This document shows positions 1-8,155 of a DNA stretch of 31,869 nt, one piece after another (the first letter of the stretch is position 1; each line of letters starts with the position of its first letter). The stretch is from positions 1-31,869 of the forward strand of contig CBDUYN010000117.1 in NCBI GenBank assembly GCA_965371445.1, in the 5' to 3' direction. The notes under the pieces were generated by a model, which was not told where the DNA came from, did no database searches, and was given only the letters and a program-made list of their open reading frames with translations. Made by a program: the position numbers and the translations under genes. The stretch comes from DASWIG01 sp965371445. GTDB lineage: Bacteria; Acidobacteriota; Thermoanaerobaculia; Multivoradales; J023.

Positions 1-242
1 ACGCCGACGCGCTCGGTGGCCCCCGAAAGGTAGATCGTCACACCCGGCAGGGAGGCGCCGAATTCGTCGCGCACCGTGCCGGTGAGGTGGCCCGTGGGTC
101 CCGGCTCCGCGGCAGGCGGTGAGCCTGGAGGCGCCGGCATGGCCGGCGGTGGAGGTGGTGGCGGTGGAGGCCGCGGAGCCGGCCGCGGCGGCGGACGTGG
201 CAGCGGCGCCGGCAGGAGGTTCGGTCGTGCGGTACCACCCAC
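1..242 (-). CDS. Partial gene with carboxypeptidase-regulatory-like domain (C-terminus off the left edge)
   Basis: The minus strand at about 80-1 reads GTVRDEFGASLPGVTIYLSG. This is the typical first strand-turn-strand of a carboxypeptidase regulatory-like (CarboxypepD_reg) beta-sandwich, found at the N-terminus of TonB-dependent receptors and in other secreted proteins. The 50 or so residues before it are proline- and alanine-rich and read like a linker. The frame is open back to a TAG near 296-298. GTG at 242 and ATG at 140 are possible starts, but neither has a clear ribosome binding site, and no signal peptide is visible in this frame. The true start may lie in another frame across a frameshift in the low-complexity stretch, or the gene may be a truncated remnant. 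The domain call is fairly firm; the gene boundaries are not. Confidence 0.4.
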   Translation of the reverse strand, partial: MGGTARPNLLPAPLPRPPPRPAPRPPPPPPPPPAMPAPPGSPPAAEPGPTGHLTGTVRDEFGASLPGVTIYLSGATERVG

Positions 243-409
243 TTTGGCAGATGGGCGACCGGGGCGTCGGCGGCGGGTATGGGATCGGCGGGGCTAGGCT
301 CGGGGGAGCAGGAGCGACGGGGCCAGGTTCGACGGGTATGGGATCGGGGGGCCAGGAGCGGCAGGATGCTAGGGCCTGCGTCGGCTCGTCCCTTGCGCCA
401 ACGATCCGT

Positions 410-423
410 ATGCTCTAGAGTAT
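410..423. promoter_or_regulatory. Imperfect palindrome upstream of the toxin-antitoxin pair, possible operator
   Basis: ATGCTCTAGAGTAT is a 14-bp inverted repeat with one mismatched pair around the perfect core CTCTAGAG. It lies about 30 bp upstream of the likely antitoxin start, and a TATGAT box suitable as a -10 element follows at 434-439. Ribbon-helix-helix antitoxins usually repress their own promoter by binding such palindromes. The operator role is inferred from position and symmetry only. Confidence 0.35.
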
Positions 424-454
424 GAACTCGAAGTATGATTTCCAGGAGCCCTTC

Positions 455-757
455 ATGCCCGCAGAACGAATCACAGTGACGCTCCCCCCGGAGTTGGCCC
501 GCGAGATCGACCGCTGGGAGCGGAATCGCAGCAAGTTCATTCAGGAAGCTGTCCGCCAGGAGCTTGAACGCCGACGTCGCGTCGAGCTCGAGCGATCGCT
601 TCAGAATCCCCATCCGGAAAGTCTGGAGATGGCGGAGCTAGGTCTGGACGATTGGGCCAAGCGCCTTCCCGAAGAGCCGGACGACCTGCTCGACCCGGGC
701 GCTGGGACGGACATCTGCTGGATCCCCGGTGAAGGCTGGCGCGAGGTCGACGGATGA
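455..757 (+). CDS. Ribbon-helix-helix antitoxin of a MazEF-type pair
   Basis: This is a small acidic protein of 100 residues. Residues about 4-40 (RITVTLPPELAREID... SKFIQEAVRQEL) match a ribbon-helix-helix fold: an N-terminal beta-strand for DNA contact, then two helices. The acidic, proline-containing C-terminal half is the part expected to wrap and block the toxin. I chose ATG 455 because AGGAG at 444-448 is well spaced for it. An ATG at 422 in the same frame would add 11 residues but has no ribosome binding site. The stop overlaps the toxin start (ATGA at 754-757), so the two are translationally coupled. It probably represses its own operon. The exact antitoxin family (MazE, CopG or ParD-like) cannot be settled by eye. 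Confidence 0.8.
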   Translation: MPAERITVTLPPELAREIDRWERNRSKFIQEAVRQELERRRRVELERSLQNPHPESLEMAELGLDDWAKRLPEEPDDLLDPGAGTDICWIPGEGWREVDG

Positions 758-1101
758 GGCTGGAGCGAGGCGCGATCCTCCAGGTAGACTTCGATCCCAC
801 ACTGGGCCACGAGCAGCGTGGGATCCGTCCAGCTGTACTGGTCAGTGATCCCGCTGTGATCGTCCATCAGCGCTTTCCGTTGTTATGCGTCGTGCCGATT
901 ACGTCGACCGAGGGGCAGGGAGCGCTCTATCCGAAGCTGGATCCAGGAGCCACCGGTCTGCGCAGGGCCTCTTTCGCCATGGTCGATCAGCTGCGTTCGG
1001 TCGACAAACAGCGTGTGCGTCGCGTCTACGGCAGGCTTTCCAGCGAAGAGCTGGACGTGATCGACGAGGGCCTGCGGCTCTATCTGGGGCTGGCGCCTTG
1101 A
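754..1101 (+). CDS. MazF/PemK-family endoribonuclease toxin
   Basis: The protein has 115 residues, the usual length for MazF. The N-terminus RGAILQVDFDPTLGHEQRG followed by RPAVLVSD is the hallmark MazF/PemK opening, containing the conserved RG and the arginine of the active site. VVPITST supplies the conserved threonine or serine. MazF toxins cut single-stranded RNA at short sequence motifs and stop growth until bound by the antitoxin. The start overlaps the antitoxin stop by four bases. The gene converges with the minus-strand TPR remnant, leaving only 20 bp between them. It looks intact, with no frameshift, unlike its right-hand neighbour. The family call is secure; the RNA target is unknown. 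Confidence 0.9.
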   Translation: MRLERGAILQVDFDPTLGHEQRGIRPAVLVSDPAVIVHQRFPLLCVVPITSTEGQGALYPKLDPGATGLRRASFAMVDQLRSVDKQRVRRVYGRLSSEELDVIDEGLRLYLGLAP

Positions 1102-1121
1102 GGTCCGAGGTGCCGCGCCCG

Positions 1122-1710
1122 TCAACCCTGGCTTTTCAGGGCCCGCGCCGAGGCGAGCTCGCGCTCCGCCTCTTGCGTGCGACCCAGCCGGGTGAAGATG
1201 TCCGCCAGCAGATAGTGACCCATCGGCGCCATGGCGGGACTCGGCCCCAGACTCAGGCCGGTGCGCGCGAGCTCGATCGCCTCGTCCAGGCGCTCGTCCG
1301 CGTCGAGGAGCGTCTTCGCGAGGAAGAAGTGTCCTTCGGCGAAGTCGGGGTTGATCTCGATGGCGCGCCTTAGAGCGGCGGCTTCGCCGTCGCGGTCGCC
1401 GAGCGCTCCTAGCAAGCGCCCGAGGTTGAACTCCACCTTGTAGCTCTGGGGATAGAGCTCCAACTCCTGGAGATAGAGCCGTACCGCCTCTCGCGCCTCT
1501 CCCCGCGCCTCGGCGACGAGGGCGAGGTTGAAGTGGGCGAGCCGTACGTCCGGCTTGATGGTGAGCGCCTCGCCGATGAGCGTCGCCGCGGTCGCCGGGT
1601 CCGAACGCTGGAGCGCGATCACACCCCGCGCGTTCTGAGCGGCGGCCATCTCGGGAGCGAGCTGCACGGCCTCTCGCAGGTGCTCGTCCGCCTCCGCGAG
1701 CTCTTTTCCG
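1122..1710 (-). pseudogene. TPR-containing C-terminal part of a broken sulfatase-TPR gene
   Basis: The reading runs from about ELAEADEHLREAVQLAPE to the stop at 1122 and is a clear run of tetratricopeptide repeats, about five of them (for example AVRLYLQELELYPQS and AALRRAIEINPDFAEGHF). It lies one frame away from the sulfatase C-terminal piece. The switch falls in the A-run of GGAAAAGAG near 1705-1712, where one more A would restore the frame. ATG 1667 could start a free 181-residue TPR protein, but no ribosome binding site was noted, and homologous proteins carry the TPRs at the end of a sulfatase-like hydrolase. It is therefore best read as the tail of the same decayed gene. A segment between hydrolase and TPRs also seems to be missing. 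Confidence 0.7.
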
Positions 1711-2008
1711 CATAGAGGTTCCTTGCCTCGTTCGGGTCGGCGGCGAGGTTGTAGAGCTCGGGACGCGGCGCGGCGATGTACTTCAAGTCACCCACCCGGA
1801 GCGCTCGGAGATCGCTCCAGCCGTAGTGGTAGCGGGGGTAGACGGCCTCGGAGTAGGCCGGCAGCCGCAGCGAGCGCTCGGCGCCCGTGAGCAGCGGCGC
1901 GAGGCTGGTCCCGACCGATCGGCCGCTGCCGTCCACCGCCAGCAGGTCGAGCGCCGTCGGCAGCACGTCGACGGCTCGCACCACCGCCGTCACACGACGG
2001 CCCGTACC
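1707..2008 (-). pseudogene. C-terminal sulfatase-domain fragment of the broken sulfatase-TPR gene
   Basis: From about 2008 the minus strand reads GTGRRVTAVVRAVDVLPTAL, then a stretch ending ELYNLAADPNEARNL. This is the usual end of a sulfatase or alkaline-phosphatase-superfamily domain: the dimer or lid segment with DVLPT, a final beta-sheet, and the ELYNLAADPNE motif. It is one frame away from the N-terminal fragment, which stops at 1990. At the junction the roughly 150 residues that normally hold the second metal-binding set (DHGE-like and HG motifs) are absent. The loss therefore involves a real deletion as well as a frameshift. Confidence 0.75.
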
Positions 2009-2703
2009 CAGGAGAAGAAGCGGGCCTCGGGGTCCTCGTCGAGCCAGGCGAGGGCGGCGTCCGCGACCTCGCTCGCCGGACGCTCGATCGCGCCGAGCGA
2101 CAGGTGCGCCCGGCCTCGGAGGTCGAAGTCGTCGAAGTAGGTGTCGAAGCCCTGGGCGACACCCCACTTCGAGTCCAGGACGAAGGCGCCGACGAAACCG
2201 CCGGTGCGCAGGCCGGCGTCTCTCAAGAGCTCGGCGAGGACCACGTGCTCCTCGTCGAGATAGAAGCCGCCGTTGTCCCGTACGCCGTGGGCCGGAGGGA
2301 GCTCGCCGGTGAAGATCGACGAGTGCGCCGGCAGCGTCAGGGGCGCCACGGATTCGGCTTGCTCGAAGAGGACGCCCTCGCGGGCGAGCCGATCGAGGTG
2401 CGGCGTCTCGACGTCGGCGAAGCCGTAGCTCGCGATGCGGTCGGCTCGGGTCGTGTCCAGGGTGATGAGGAGCAGGCTCAAGTCGCCGGCGACGGCCCTG
2501 GGCAGCCTGCCGAGAGAATGGCCCGATGGCGCGGTGACGGCCGGAGCCGGCAGGAACCGCGCCAGGAGGATGGCCACCCCGGAGATCACGGCCGCCGCCA
2601 GGATAGCGCGTCCCTGCGTTCCCGCCGCGCCCGGCGGACGCTGCGGGCTGGTGGCGGGCGTTTTCGGCGGCGTTCGGGGCGGGCGGGATCGTTTGCGGGC
2701 CAT
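1990..2703 (-). pseudogene. N-terminal fragment of a membrane-anchored sulfatase-family hydrolase
   Basis: 237 residues remain from ATG 2703. After a basic, proline-rich cytoplasmic segment there is one membrane span (about residues 32-50), then the sulfatase/alkaline-phosphatase-superfamily core. LLITLDTTRADRIASYG provides the first metal ligands. PLTLPAHSSIFTG sits in the nucleophile position, with Thr where classical sulfatases have the Cys or Ser that becomes formylglycine. That makes this a Thr-nucleophile relative rather than a true formylglycine sulfatase. The reading ends at a TGA just after ARFFSWV, where the conserved continuation (HLYDPH-type) is expected. The protein as encoded lacks half of its active site and should be inactive. 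Upstream lies the 42-bp repeat array, so the promoter must be in or near the repeats. Confidence 0.75.
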
Positions 2704-2829
2704 GAGAGCAACTCTAGCTCGAGGCTGGCGAGATCGCCACCCGCTCCACGTCTACACCCTCGACGACTCCGCCACCGCCGCTTAGGTGCCATCCATTTAT
2801 TAGTCCACGCCGGGCCGCAGCAGCGACGG

Positions 2830-3502
2830 CCTTGCCAAGAGCTTCTCTCCCCGCACACAAGGCCACGACACCTTCTGCAAAACTCTTGCTCTGCACCCAA
2901 ACTCCGTGGCCCTTTGCCGGAGACTTGCACCGGGCACGAAGCTTCCGGACAGTCCTTGCCAGAAACTCTCGCCGGGACCAAAACTCCTTGGCAACCCCTG
3001 CCAAAGACTTTCGTCGGAGACGAAACTTCCTGACAACCCCTGCCAAGAACTTTCGACGCCGGCAGAAGTTTTGGGCAACCCCTGTCAAGAACTTTTGCCG
3101 CCGAGAAAAGTTTCAGGCAACCCCTGTTGAGAACTTTTTCCGCCGAGGAAAGTTGTGGCCAAACCCTGCCAAGAACTTTTGCCGCCGAGAAAAATTTCGG
3201 GCAACCCCTGTCGAGAACTTTTGCCGCCGAGGAGAGCTTTGGACAACCCCTGCCAAGAACTTTTGCCGCCGGGAAAAGTTTTGGGCGACCCCTGCCAGGA
3301 ACTTTTGCCGCTGGGAAAAGTTTTGGGCGACCCCTGCCAAGAACTGTTGCCGCCGGGAAGAGTTTTGGGCGACCCCTGCCAAGAACTTTTGCCGCCGGGA
3401 AGAGTTTTGGGCGACCCCTGCCAAGAACTTCTGCTAAGCGGACAATTTCTTGGCGCACCCTGCCAAGAGCCTTCGCGGCGAGCCCAACGCCCTAGCCGGG
3501 AA
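2830..3502. repeat. Tandem array of about 16 hairpin-forming 42-bp repeats
   Basis: A unit of exactly 42 bp recurs about 16 times. Each good copy contains the arm CCAAGAACTTTT, a GC-rich loop of about 9 bases, and the arm AAAAGTTTTGGG. These pair as 7 bp plus 4 bp with one bulged G, so each unit can fold as a hairpin. Copies at about 3243-3440 are nearly identical, and similarity fades leftwards until copies at 2830-2990 are barely recognisable. Because 42 is a multiple of three and most units lack stops, long open frames run through in almost every frame on both strands; I found no ribosome binding site or codon signal favouring any of them. There are no unique spacers, so it is not a CRISPR array. 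Its role is unknown: expanded noncoding repeats, a transcription boundary, or a structured RNA are possible. Confidence 0.9.
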
Positions 3503-3627
3503 GCGCCTCGAAGAACGCGGCCAGCTTCTCCTTCAGGGAGTCGAGAAATCCGCGGCCGAAATGCTGGCTCGGGGCGGTGCCAGCCGGCGGGACGGTGCCA
3601 GCCGGCGGTGTGCTAGGATCCGATCCG

Positions 3628-5676
3628 ATGAGCGCCGCGAGCATCCTGCGCCAGGTCCTGGCCGGTCTTGGGGGCGTCCTGCTGCTCCAGCCGGCAGGGG
3701 CCGCCGTGGCAGAGGAGAGCTTCCTGCTGCAGGCGGTGCGCTTCGATTCGCCGCCGGCGATCGACGGAGCCCTCGACGACGCCGCGTGGGCAGACGCCGC
3801 CGTGGCGAGCGGCGGCTTCATCCAGCTGGAGCCCGATCACGCCCAGCCGTCGCCGCTCGGCACCGACGTCCTGGTGGGCTACGACGCCGAGTCTCTCTAC
3901 GTCGCCTTCCGGTGCCACGACCCGGAGCCGGAGCGTATCGCCGCCGCGGTCACCTCCCGGGACGGAGGTGTCCAGGCCGACGACTCGGTGGGGGTTCTGC
4001 TCGACACCTTCGACGACGACCGCACCGGCTACTTCTTCCTGACCAACCTCCTCGCTACCCAGGGGGACGGCAGGATCGCCGACAACGGCAGGTCCGTCGA
4101 CAGCCGCTGGGACGCCGCCTGGCGAAGCGCCGCGGCGCGGAACGCCGGCGGATGGACGGCGGAGATGGAGATCCCGCTCGCCACCCTGAAGTACCGCGGC
4201 GGCGAAGACCTGTCCTGGGGGATCAACTTTCTGCGCACGGTGCCCCGCCGCCTCGAGATCGCTACCTGGTCCGGGCCCGTGGAGTCGCAGTGGCGGGTGT
4301 CCGAATTCGGTGCCCTCGCCGCCCTGGAGCTTACGCAGCCGGTAGGGAAGCGGTGGGAGCTGATCCCGTACGTCCTGGGGACCGCGGCGGAGGACGGCGA
4401 GTCGCAGAGCGAGCTCGGGGGGACCTTGCGGTACCGCGCGTCGAGCAGCCTGTTCGCGGAGCTCACGGTGAACCCCGACTTCGCCCTCGTCGAGGCGGAC
4501 GTGGAGGAGATCAACCTCTCCCGCTTCGAGCTCTTCGTCGACGAGAAGCGTCCCTTCTTTCTCGAGGGCAACGAGCGTTTCAGCCAGCGGATCCGCCAGT
4601 TCCACAGCCGGCGGATCGGTGAGATCCCCTGGGGGATGAAGGGTAGCGGTACGTTCGGCGGCACCGACTTCGTGGTCCTCGGCGCGCGCTCCGAGCTCGA
4701 CGGCGCTGAGGCCGATTACACGACCGTCCGCTTCCAGCACGGCGTCTTCGGCGGCTCCAACCTAGGTTTCCTCGCCGCCAACCGTCGCTTCGCGGGCGAG
4801 GACACCGGCTCGGTGGGCCTCGACACCACTCTCTTCTTCACCGACAAGCTGGGAATGACGGGCCAGCTCATCCGCGTCCACGGCGGGGACAACGACGGTG
4901 GTCTGGCGTGGTTCGTGCGTCCGGCCTTTGACAGCTCCACCACCCACTTCCACGTCCGCTACACCCACCTCGACGAGGGGATCCGGGACAGCTTCAACAC
5001 GGTGGGATTCCTGCGCGACGACAACCGCAAGGAGGCCGACACCAACCTCACCCACACCTTCTGGTTCGAGGACAAGCCCGTCGAGAAGGTGCGCGCCGGC
5101 GCCAACTACAATCGCTACTGGGGCCAGGACGGCGTCTTGCGCAGCTATGAGCTCGACGTGGAAGTCGAGGTGTCGCTGGCCAGCAAGTGGTACGCGGAGC
5201 TCGAATACGAGGACGAGCTCGAGCGCTTCGAAAAAGACTTCTCGAACCGCCTCACCACCGTCGCGGTCGGCTACGACACGCGCGCCGGGAAATCCATCCA
5301 GATCGAGGCCGGCAGCGGAACGAGCTTCGACAGCAACGTGACGGTGTATTCCATCGAGGCCGAGGCCAACCTCAAAGACCGCTGGAACCTGTCGTACGAG
5401 GCCACACGCCTCGAGCTGAATCCGGATCCCGAGGGTGAGACCACCTGGATCCACGTCCTGGCGAGCGACTACTACTTTACCAGCGACATGTACGTGAGAC
5501 TGTTCTTCCAGAGCAACTCGGCCATCAGCAAGGAAAACGTACAAGCGCTGTTTGAATGGCGGATCAAACCTCCTTTCGGCTCGCTGCAGGTCGCCTTCCA
5601 GCGCGGCACGTCGGAGCGGGGTACCGAGTCCGACCAGGGCAACACTCTCTTCACCAAGCTGTCCTGGGTTTTCTAG
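3628..5676 (+). CDS. DUF5916 outer-membrane protein with CBM9-like domain
   Basis: The protein has 682 residues. A signal peptide (about residues 1-29, ending in AGAAVAEE) is followed by a CBM9-like beta-sandwich (about 32-205). This opens with PPAIDGALDDAAWADA and contains the usual YVAFRCHDPEPERI and FFLTN segments. The rest (about 230-682), rich in alternating aromatic strands and ending in LSWVF with a terminal Phe, looks like the DUF5916 beta-barrel. Such proteins are common in Acidobacteriota, Gemmatimonadota and Bacteroidota. A role in outer-membrane uptake or binding of sugars or peptides is assumed but unproven. ATG 3628 was chosen because a signal peptide begins right there; an ATG at 3577 in the same frame would place 17 low-complexity residues, encoded by a direct repeat, in front of it. 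The gene stands alone. Confidence 0.85.
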   Translation: MSAASILRQVLAGLGGVLLLQPAGAAVAEESFLLQAVRFDSPPAIDGALDDAAWADAAVASGGFIQLEPDHAQPSPLGTDVLVGYDAESLYVAFRCHDPEPERIAAAVTSRDGGVQADDSVGVLLDTFDDDRTGYFFLTNLLATQGDGRIADNGRSVDSRWDAAWRSAAARNAGGWTAEMEIPLATLKYRGGEDLSWGINFLRTVPRRLEIATWSGPVESQWRVSEFGALAALELTQPVGKRWELIPYVLGTAAEDGESQSELGGTLRYRASSSLFAELTVNPDFALVEADVEEINLSRFELFVDEKRPFFLEGNERFSQRIRQFHSRRIGEIPWGMKGSGTFGGTDFVVLGARSELDGAEADYTTVRFQHGVFGGSNLGFLAANRRFAGEDTGSVGLDTTLFFTDKLGMTGQLIRVHGGDNDGGLAWFVRPAFDSSTTHFHVRYTHLDEGIRDSFNTVGFLRDDNRKEADTNLTHTFWFEDKPVEKVRAGANYNRYWGQDGVLRSYELDVEVEVSLASKWYAELEYEDELERFEKDFSNRLTTVAVGYDTRAGKSIQIEAGSGTSFDSNVTVYSIEAEANLKDRWNLSYEATRLELNPDPEGETTWIHVLASDYYFTSDMYVRLFFQSNSAISKENVQALFEWRIKPPFGSLQVAFQRGTSERGTESDQGNTLFTKLSWVF

Positions 5677-5738
5677 AAACGGTGCGTGACGCGTGTTTGA
5701 ACCAGGGCCGAACGGCTCCTCAGGCCATGTGGTCAAAG

Positions 5739-5753
5739 CTCACCGTAGGTGAG
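5739..5753. terminator. Small hairpin between convergent genes
   Basis: CTCACC-GTA-GGTGAG is a perfect 6-bp stem with a 3-base loop, about 60 bp after the DUF5916 stop and before the minus-strand genes on the other side. It is in the right place for a bidirectional terminator, but it has no T-tract, so intrinsic termination is doubtful. Confidence 0.3.
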
Positions 5754-5811
5754 GTCTACCGACAGATCGGAGGACATGGTTTCCGGAGCCCGGAGGGGAG
5801 AAACGCCGGAT

Positions 5812-5945
5812 CTAATGCAACGCCTGGGTGAGCTCGTCGATGCAGGCGTCGTCGGAGTAGTCCATGAAATTGAAGATCGGATCCGGCCCGTCGCCCGGGC
5901 AGGTGTCGCGACCCACGGACCAGCCGAACCAGCCGGCGCCGGCTT
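5812..5945 (-). pseudogene. C-terminal remnant of an M43 (pappalysin-type) metalloprotease
   Basis: Between the symporter stop and 5812 the minus strand reads SVGRDTCPGDGPDPIFNFMD, then YSDDACIDELTQA and a TAG. This is the diagnostic C-terminal end of M43 zinc peptidases: the GxDTCP loop, the P(I/V)xNFMDY Met-turn and the DDxCxxExT segment. The HExxH helix and everything upstream are missing, and the frame runs into the 3' end of the symporter gene in a different phase. It is a relic of a deleted secreted-protease gene, not a functional gene. Downstream residues up to the usual GQxxRM motif are also lost. Confidence 0.75.
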
Positions 5946-5990
5946 GGTCTGGCACGGAACCAGACCGGAGTGCAAACCCAGGCTGGGGCC

Positions 5991-7328
5991 TCATCGATCC
6001 GCCTGCCTGGCAAAGTACTCCCGCGCCGCTTTGACGACCCGCGGCGCGAGCACCAGCGTCGCCGCCATGTTCGGCAACGCCATCATCGCGAACGACGTGT
6101 CGAGGAGGTTGATGACAGCGTCCGCGGTCCAGACGGCGCCGAGGACGAGGGCGGCGACGTAGACGTAGTCGTAGAGGAAGGCGCGGCGCCAACCCACGAG
6201 ATAGGCGAAGCACTTCCGGCCGTAGTACGAGTAGCCCAGCATCGTCGATACCGCGAAAAAGACGATCGAGATCGTGACGACCCAGGCGCCGAGGTCCCCC
6301 AGAGCCCCCTGGAAGGCCTCGGAGGTGAGCGCCACGCCGCGGACTCCGGACGGCTCTTGCCACCGTCCTGAAGAGAGGATCACGAAACCCGTCATCGAGC
6401 AGATGAGAAGGGTGTCGATCAGCGGTCCCAGCATGGCGACGAGGCCTCCCTGGATCGGCTCGCTCGTCCGGGTGGCGCCGTGGGCCAGCGGCGCGGTGCC
6501 GATGCCTGCCTCGTTGGAAAAGGCGGCGCGCTTGACGCCGGTGGTGATCACGGTGGCGACGCCGATGCCGGCGGCGCCGCCCGCGGCCGCCGTCCCGGTG
6601 AAGGCGTCGTGGACGATCAGGTAGAAGATCCTGGGTACCATCTCGATCCGGCTCAAGACCACGTACCCCGCGGCCAGGACGTAGACCGAGCACATGATGG
6701 GCACCATCCGTGCCGTCCAGGCGGTGATCCGCCGGATCCCGCCCAGGATCCCCACGGCGACGAGCGCGGCGGTCACGACGCCGGTGATCCAGGGACGGAC
6801 CGAGTGGTTCTCTTGCAGCACCTCGGCGAGTTGGTTGGCCTGGAAGAGCGCCAGGCAACCCACGACGCCGCAGACCGAAAAAAACGCCGCGGCCGGACGC
6901 CAGCGCGGACCGAGGGCGACTTCCATCGTGTACATCGGTCCGCCCTGCGCCACGCCGTCGACTTCCTTGCGGTACATCAAGGCCAGGCTGCAGGTGAAAA
7001 ACCGCGTCGCCATGCCGACGAGCGCCGCGATCCACATCCAAAAGAGAGAGCCGGGACCGCCCTGGGTGATGGCGACCGCGACACCGGCGATGTTGGCGAC
7101 GCCCACGGTGGCGGCGATCGAGGTCATGAGCGCCCGGAATTGGCTGATCTCGCCCGGAGCGTCGGGATCGTCGTACTTGCCTCGCAGGACGTCGAATGCG
7201 TGGCGCAGCTTGACGAAAGGCAGGAATCGGCTGAGCAGCGTCAGGTAGGCGCCGCCGCCGATCAGCAGCACGATCAGCGGCCAACCCCAGGCGTAGCCGA
7301 CGGCGACTTCGAGGACGCGCTCGATCAC
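5991..7328 (-). CDS. AGCS-family amino acid:cation symporter, likely for lysine or beta-lysine
   Basis: The protein has 445 residues with about 10-11 membrane spans. It carries the AGCS (sodium/alanine or glycine symporter) signatures: VGVANIAGVAVAITQGGPGS followed by FWMWIAALVGMATRF in the first third, and KRAAFSNEAGIGTAPLAHGA in the middle. These proteins import small amino acids with Na+ or H+. The start is GTG at 7328, overlapping the kce stop as GTGA, so it is the last gene of the lysine-fermentation operon. That position suggests it brings in lysine, beta-lysine or a related diamino acid, but substrate cannot be read from the sequence. The length is normal and no damage is seen. Confidence 0.88.
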   Translation of the reverse strand: MIERVLEVAVGYAWGWPLIVLLIGGGAYLTLLSRFLPFVKLRHAFDVLRGKYDDPDAPGEISQFRALMTSIAATVGVANIAGVAVAITQGGPGSLFWMWIAALVGMATRFFTCSLALMYRKEVDGVAQGGPMYTMEVALGPRWRPAAAFFSVCGVVGCLALFQANQLAEVLQENHSVRPWITGVVTAALVAVGILGGIRRITAWTARMVPIMCSVYVLAAGYVVLSRIEMVPRIFYLIVHDAFTGTAAAGGAAGIGVATVITTGVKRAAFSNEAGIGTAPLAHGATRTSEPIQGGLVAMLGPLIDTLLICSMTGFVILSSGRWQEPSGVRGVALTSEAFQGALGDLGAWVVTISIVFFAVSTMLGYSYYGRKCFAYLVGWRRAFLYDYVYVAALVLGAVWTADAVINLLDTSFAMMALPNMAATLVLAPRVVKAAREYFARQADR

Positions 7329-8155
7329 GTCCGCCGTTCCGGGATCGCCAGCAGCTCCCGCGCCTCCCGCGGCGAGGCGACGGCGACGTCGTGCTCGCGG
7401 GCAATCCGTACGACGCGCGCGACGAGCTGTGCGTTGCTTGTGGCGAGCTCTCCCTTCCGGTAGTACAAGTTGTCCTCGAATCCGACCCGGACGTGCCCGC
7501 CCATCAGGATAGCCGCCGTCGTCATGGGGAGCTGCCCCGGACCCATACCGGCCACCGAAAAGCTACAGCCCTCGGGCAGTCGGCTCTTGAGGTAGAGGAG
7601 GGACTCAAGATCCGCCGGCATACCGCCGGGCACACCGAGGACGAAGTCGAAGTGGACCGGAGGACGAAGGAGCCCCTGGCGGAAGAGCCGCAGCGCGGTG
7701 GCCATCATGCCGGCGTCGAAGACCTCGAGCTCCGGCGGCACGCCAATCGCTTTCATCCGGTCGAGGAACGTCTCGACGAGCGGCGCGGGGTTTTCGAAGA
7801 CGTCGCGGCCGAAGTTCATCGTCCCCAGGCTGAGGGTGGCCATGTCGGGTTCGGCGCCCAAGACCTGGATCCGTTCTTCCGGCGCCATGCCGACGGCGCC
7901 GCCGGTCGAGACCTGACAGACGACGTCGCAGCGGGCGCGGACGCGTTCGAGGATTTCGCGGTAGACGCTGACGTCCTGTGTCGGCGTGCCGTCGTCGCGG
8001 CGGCCGTGGACGTGAGCGATGGCGGCTCCGGCCTCGTAGGCGCCGACGATCTCCTCGACGATCTCTTCCACGGAGTAGGGAACCGCCGGGTTCTGCTCCT
8101 TGGTGACCTCGGCGCCGACAGAGGCCACCGTGATGACGAGCTTCGGCCGTTTCAT
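7325..8155 (-). CDS. kce: 3-keto-5-aminohexanoate cleavage enzyme (Kce)
   Basis: The protein has 276 residues of the BKACE (DUF849) TIM-barrel family. Kce condenses 5-amino-3-oxohexanoate with acetyl-CoA to give acetoacetate and 3-aminobutyryl-CoA in lysine fermentation. The zinc site is recognisable: H48 and H50 in AHVHGRRDDG, and E227 in VRVGFEDNLYY, with spacing close to that of characterised Kce. STGGAVGM and GGHVRVGFED are family motifs. The start MKRPKLVITVASVG at 8155 overlaps the kal stop as ATGA; a longer frame upstream is only the kal gene read out of phase. The flanking kal and kamDE genes make Kce, rather than another BKACE activity, the best assignment. Confidence 0.93.
   Translation of the reverse strand: MKRPKLVITVASVGAEVTKEQNPAVPYSVEEIVEEIVGAYEAGAAIAHVHGRRDDGTPTQDVSVYREILERVRARCDVVCQVSTGGAVGMAPEERIQVLGAEPDMATLSLGTMNFGRDVFENPAPLVETFLDRMKAIGVPPELEVFDAGMMATALRLFRQGLLRPPVHFDFVLGVPGGMPADLESLLYLKSRLPEGCSFSVAGMGPGQLPMTTAAILMGGHVRVGFEDNLYYRKGELATSNAQLVARVVRIAREHDVAVASPREARELLAIPERRT

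Noticed and set aside
76..418. Plus-strand glycine-rich readings
   Set aside because: They are antisense to the proline-rich linker and carboxypeptidase-regulatory-like segment on the minus strand, which has recognisable homology.
2830..3502. CRISPR array
   Set aside because: The units are contiguous with no unique spacers, the unit is 42 bp and decays along the array, and no cas gene is nearby.
2586..3616. Long open frames through the 42-bp repeats on both strands, which could encode a 14-residue-repeat protein
   Set aside because: Open frames exist in nearly all six phases because the unit is a multiple of three without stops. None has a ribosome binding site, a signal peptide or a sensible end, and one of them overlaps the sulfatase start.
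3492..3644. Minus-strand 50-residue reading ending HFGRGFLDSLKEKLAAFFEA before a stop at 3492
   Set aside because: The end looks protein-like and amphipathic, but the start is antisense to the DUF5916 signal peptide, half of it is encoded by a direct repeat, and no ribosome binding site is seen. It may be a remnant; not enough to call.
5668..5680. GTTTTCTAGAAAC palindrome at the DUF5916 stop as a terminator
   Set aside because: Short AT-rich symmetry spanning the stop codon; no stable GC stem and no T-tract.
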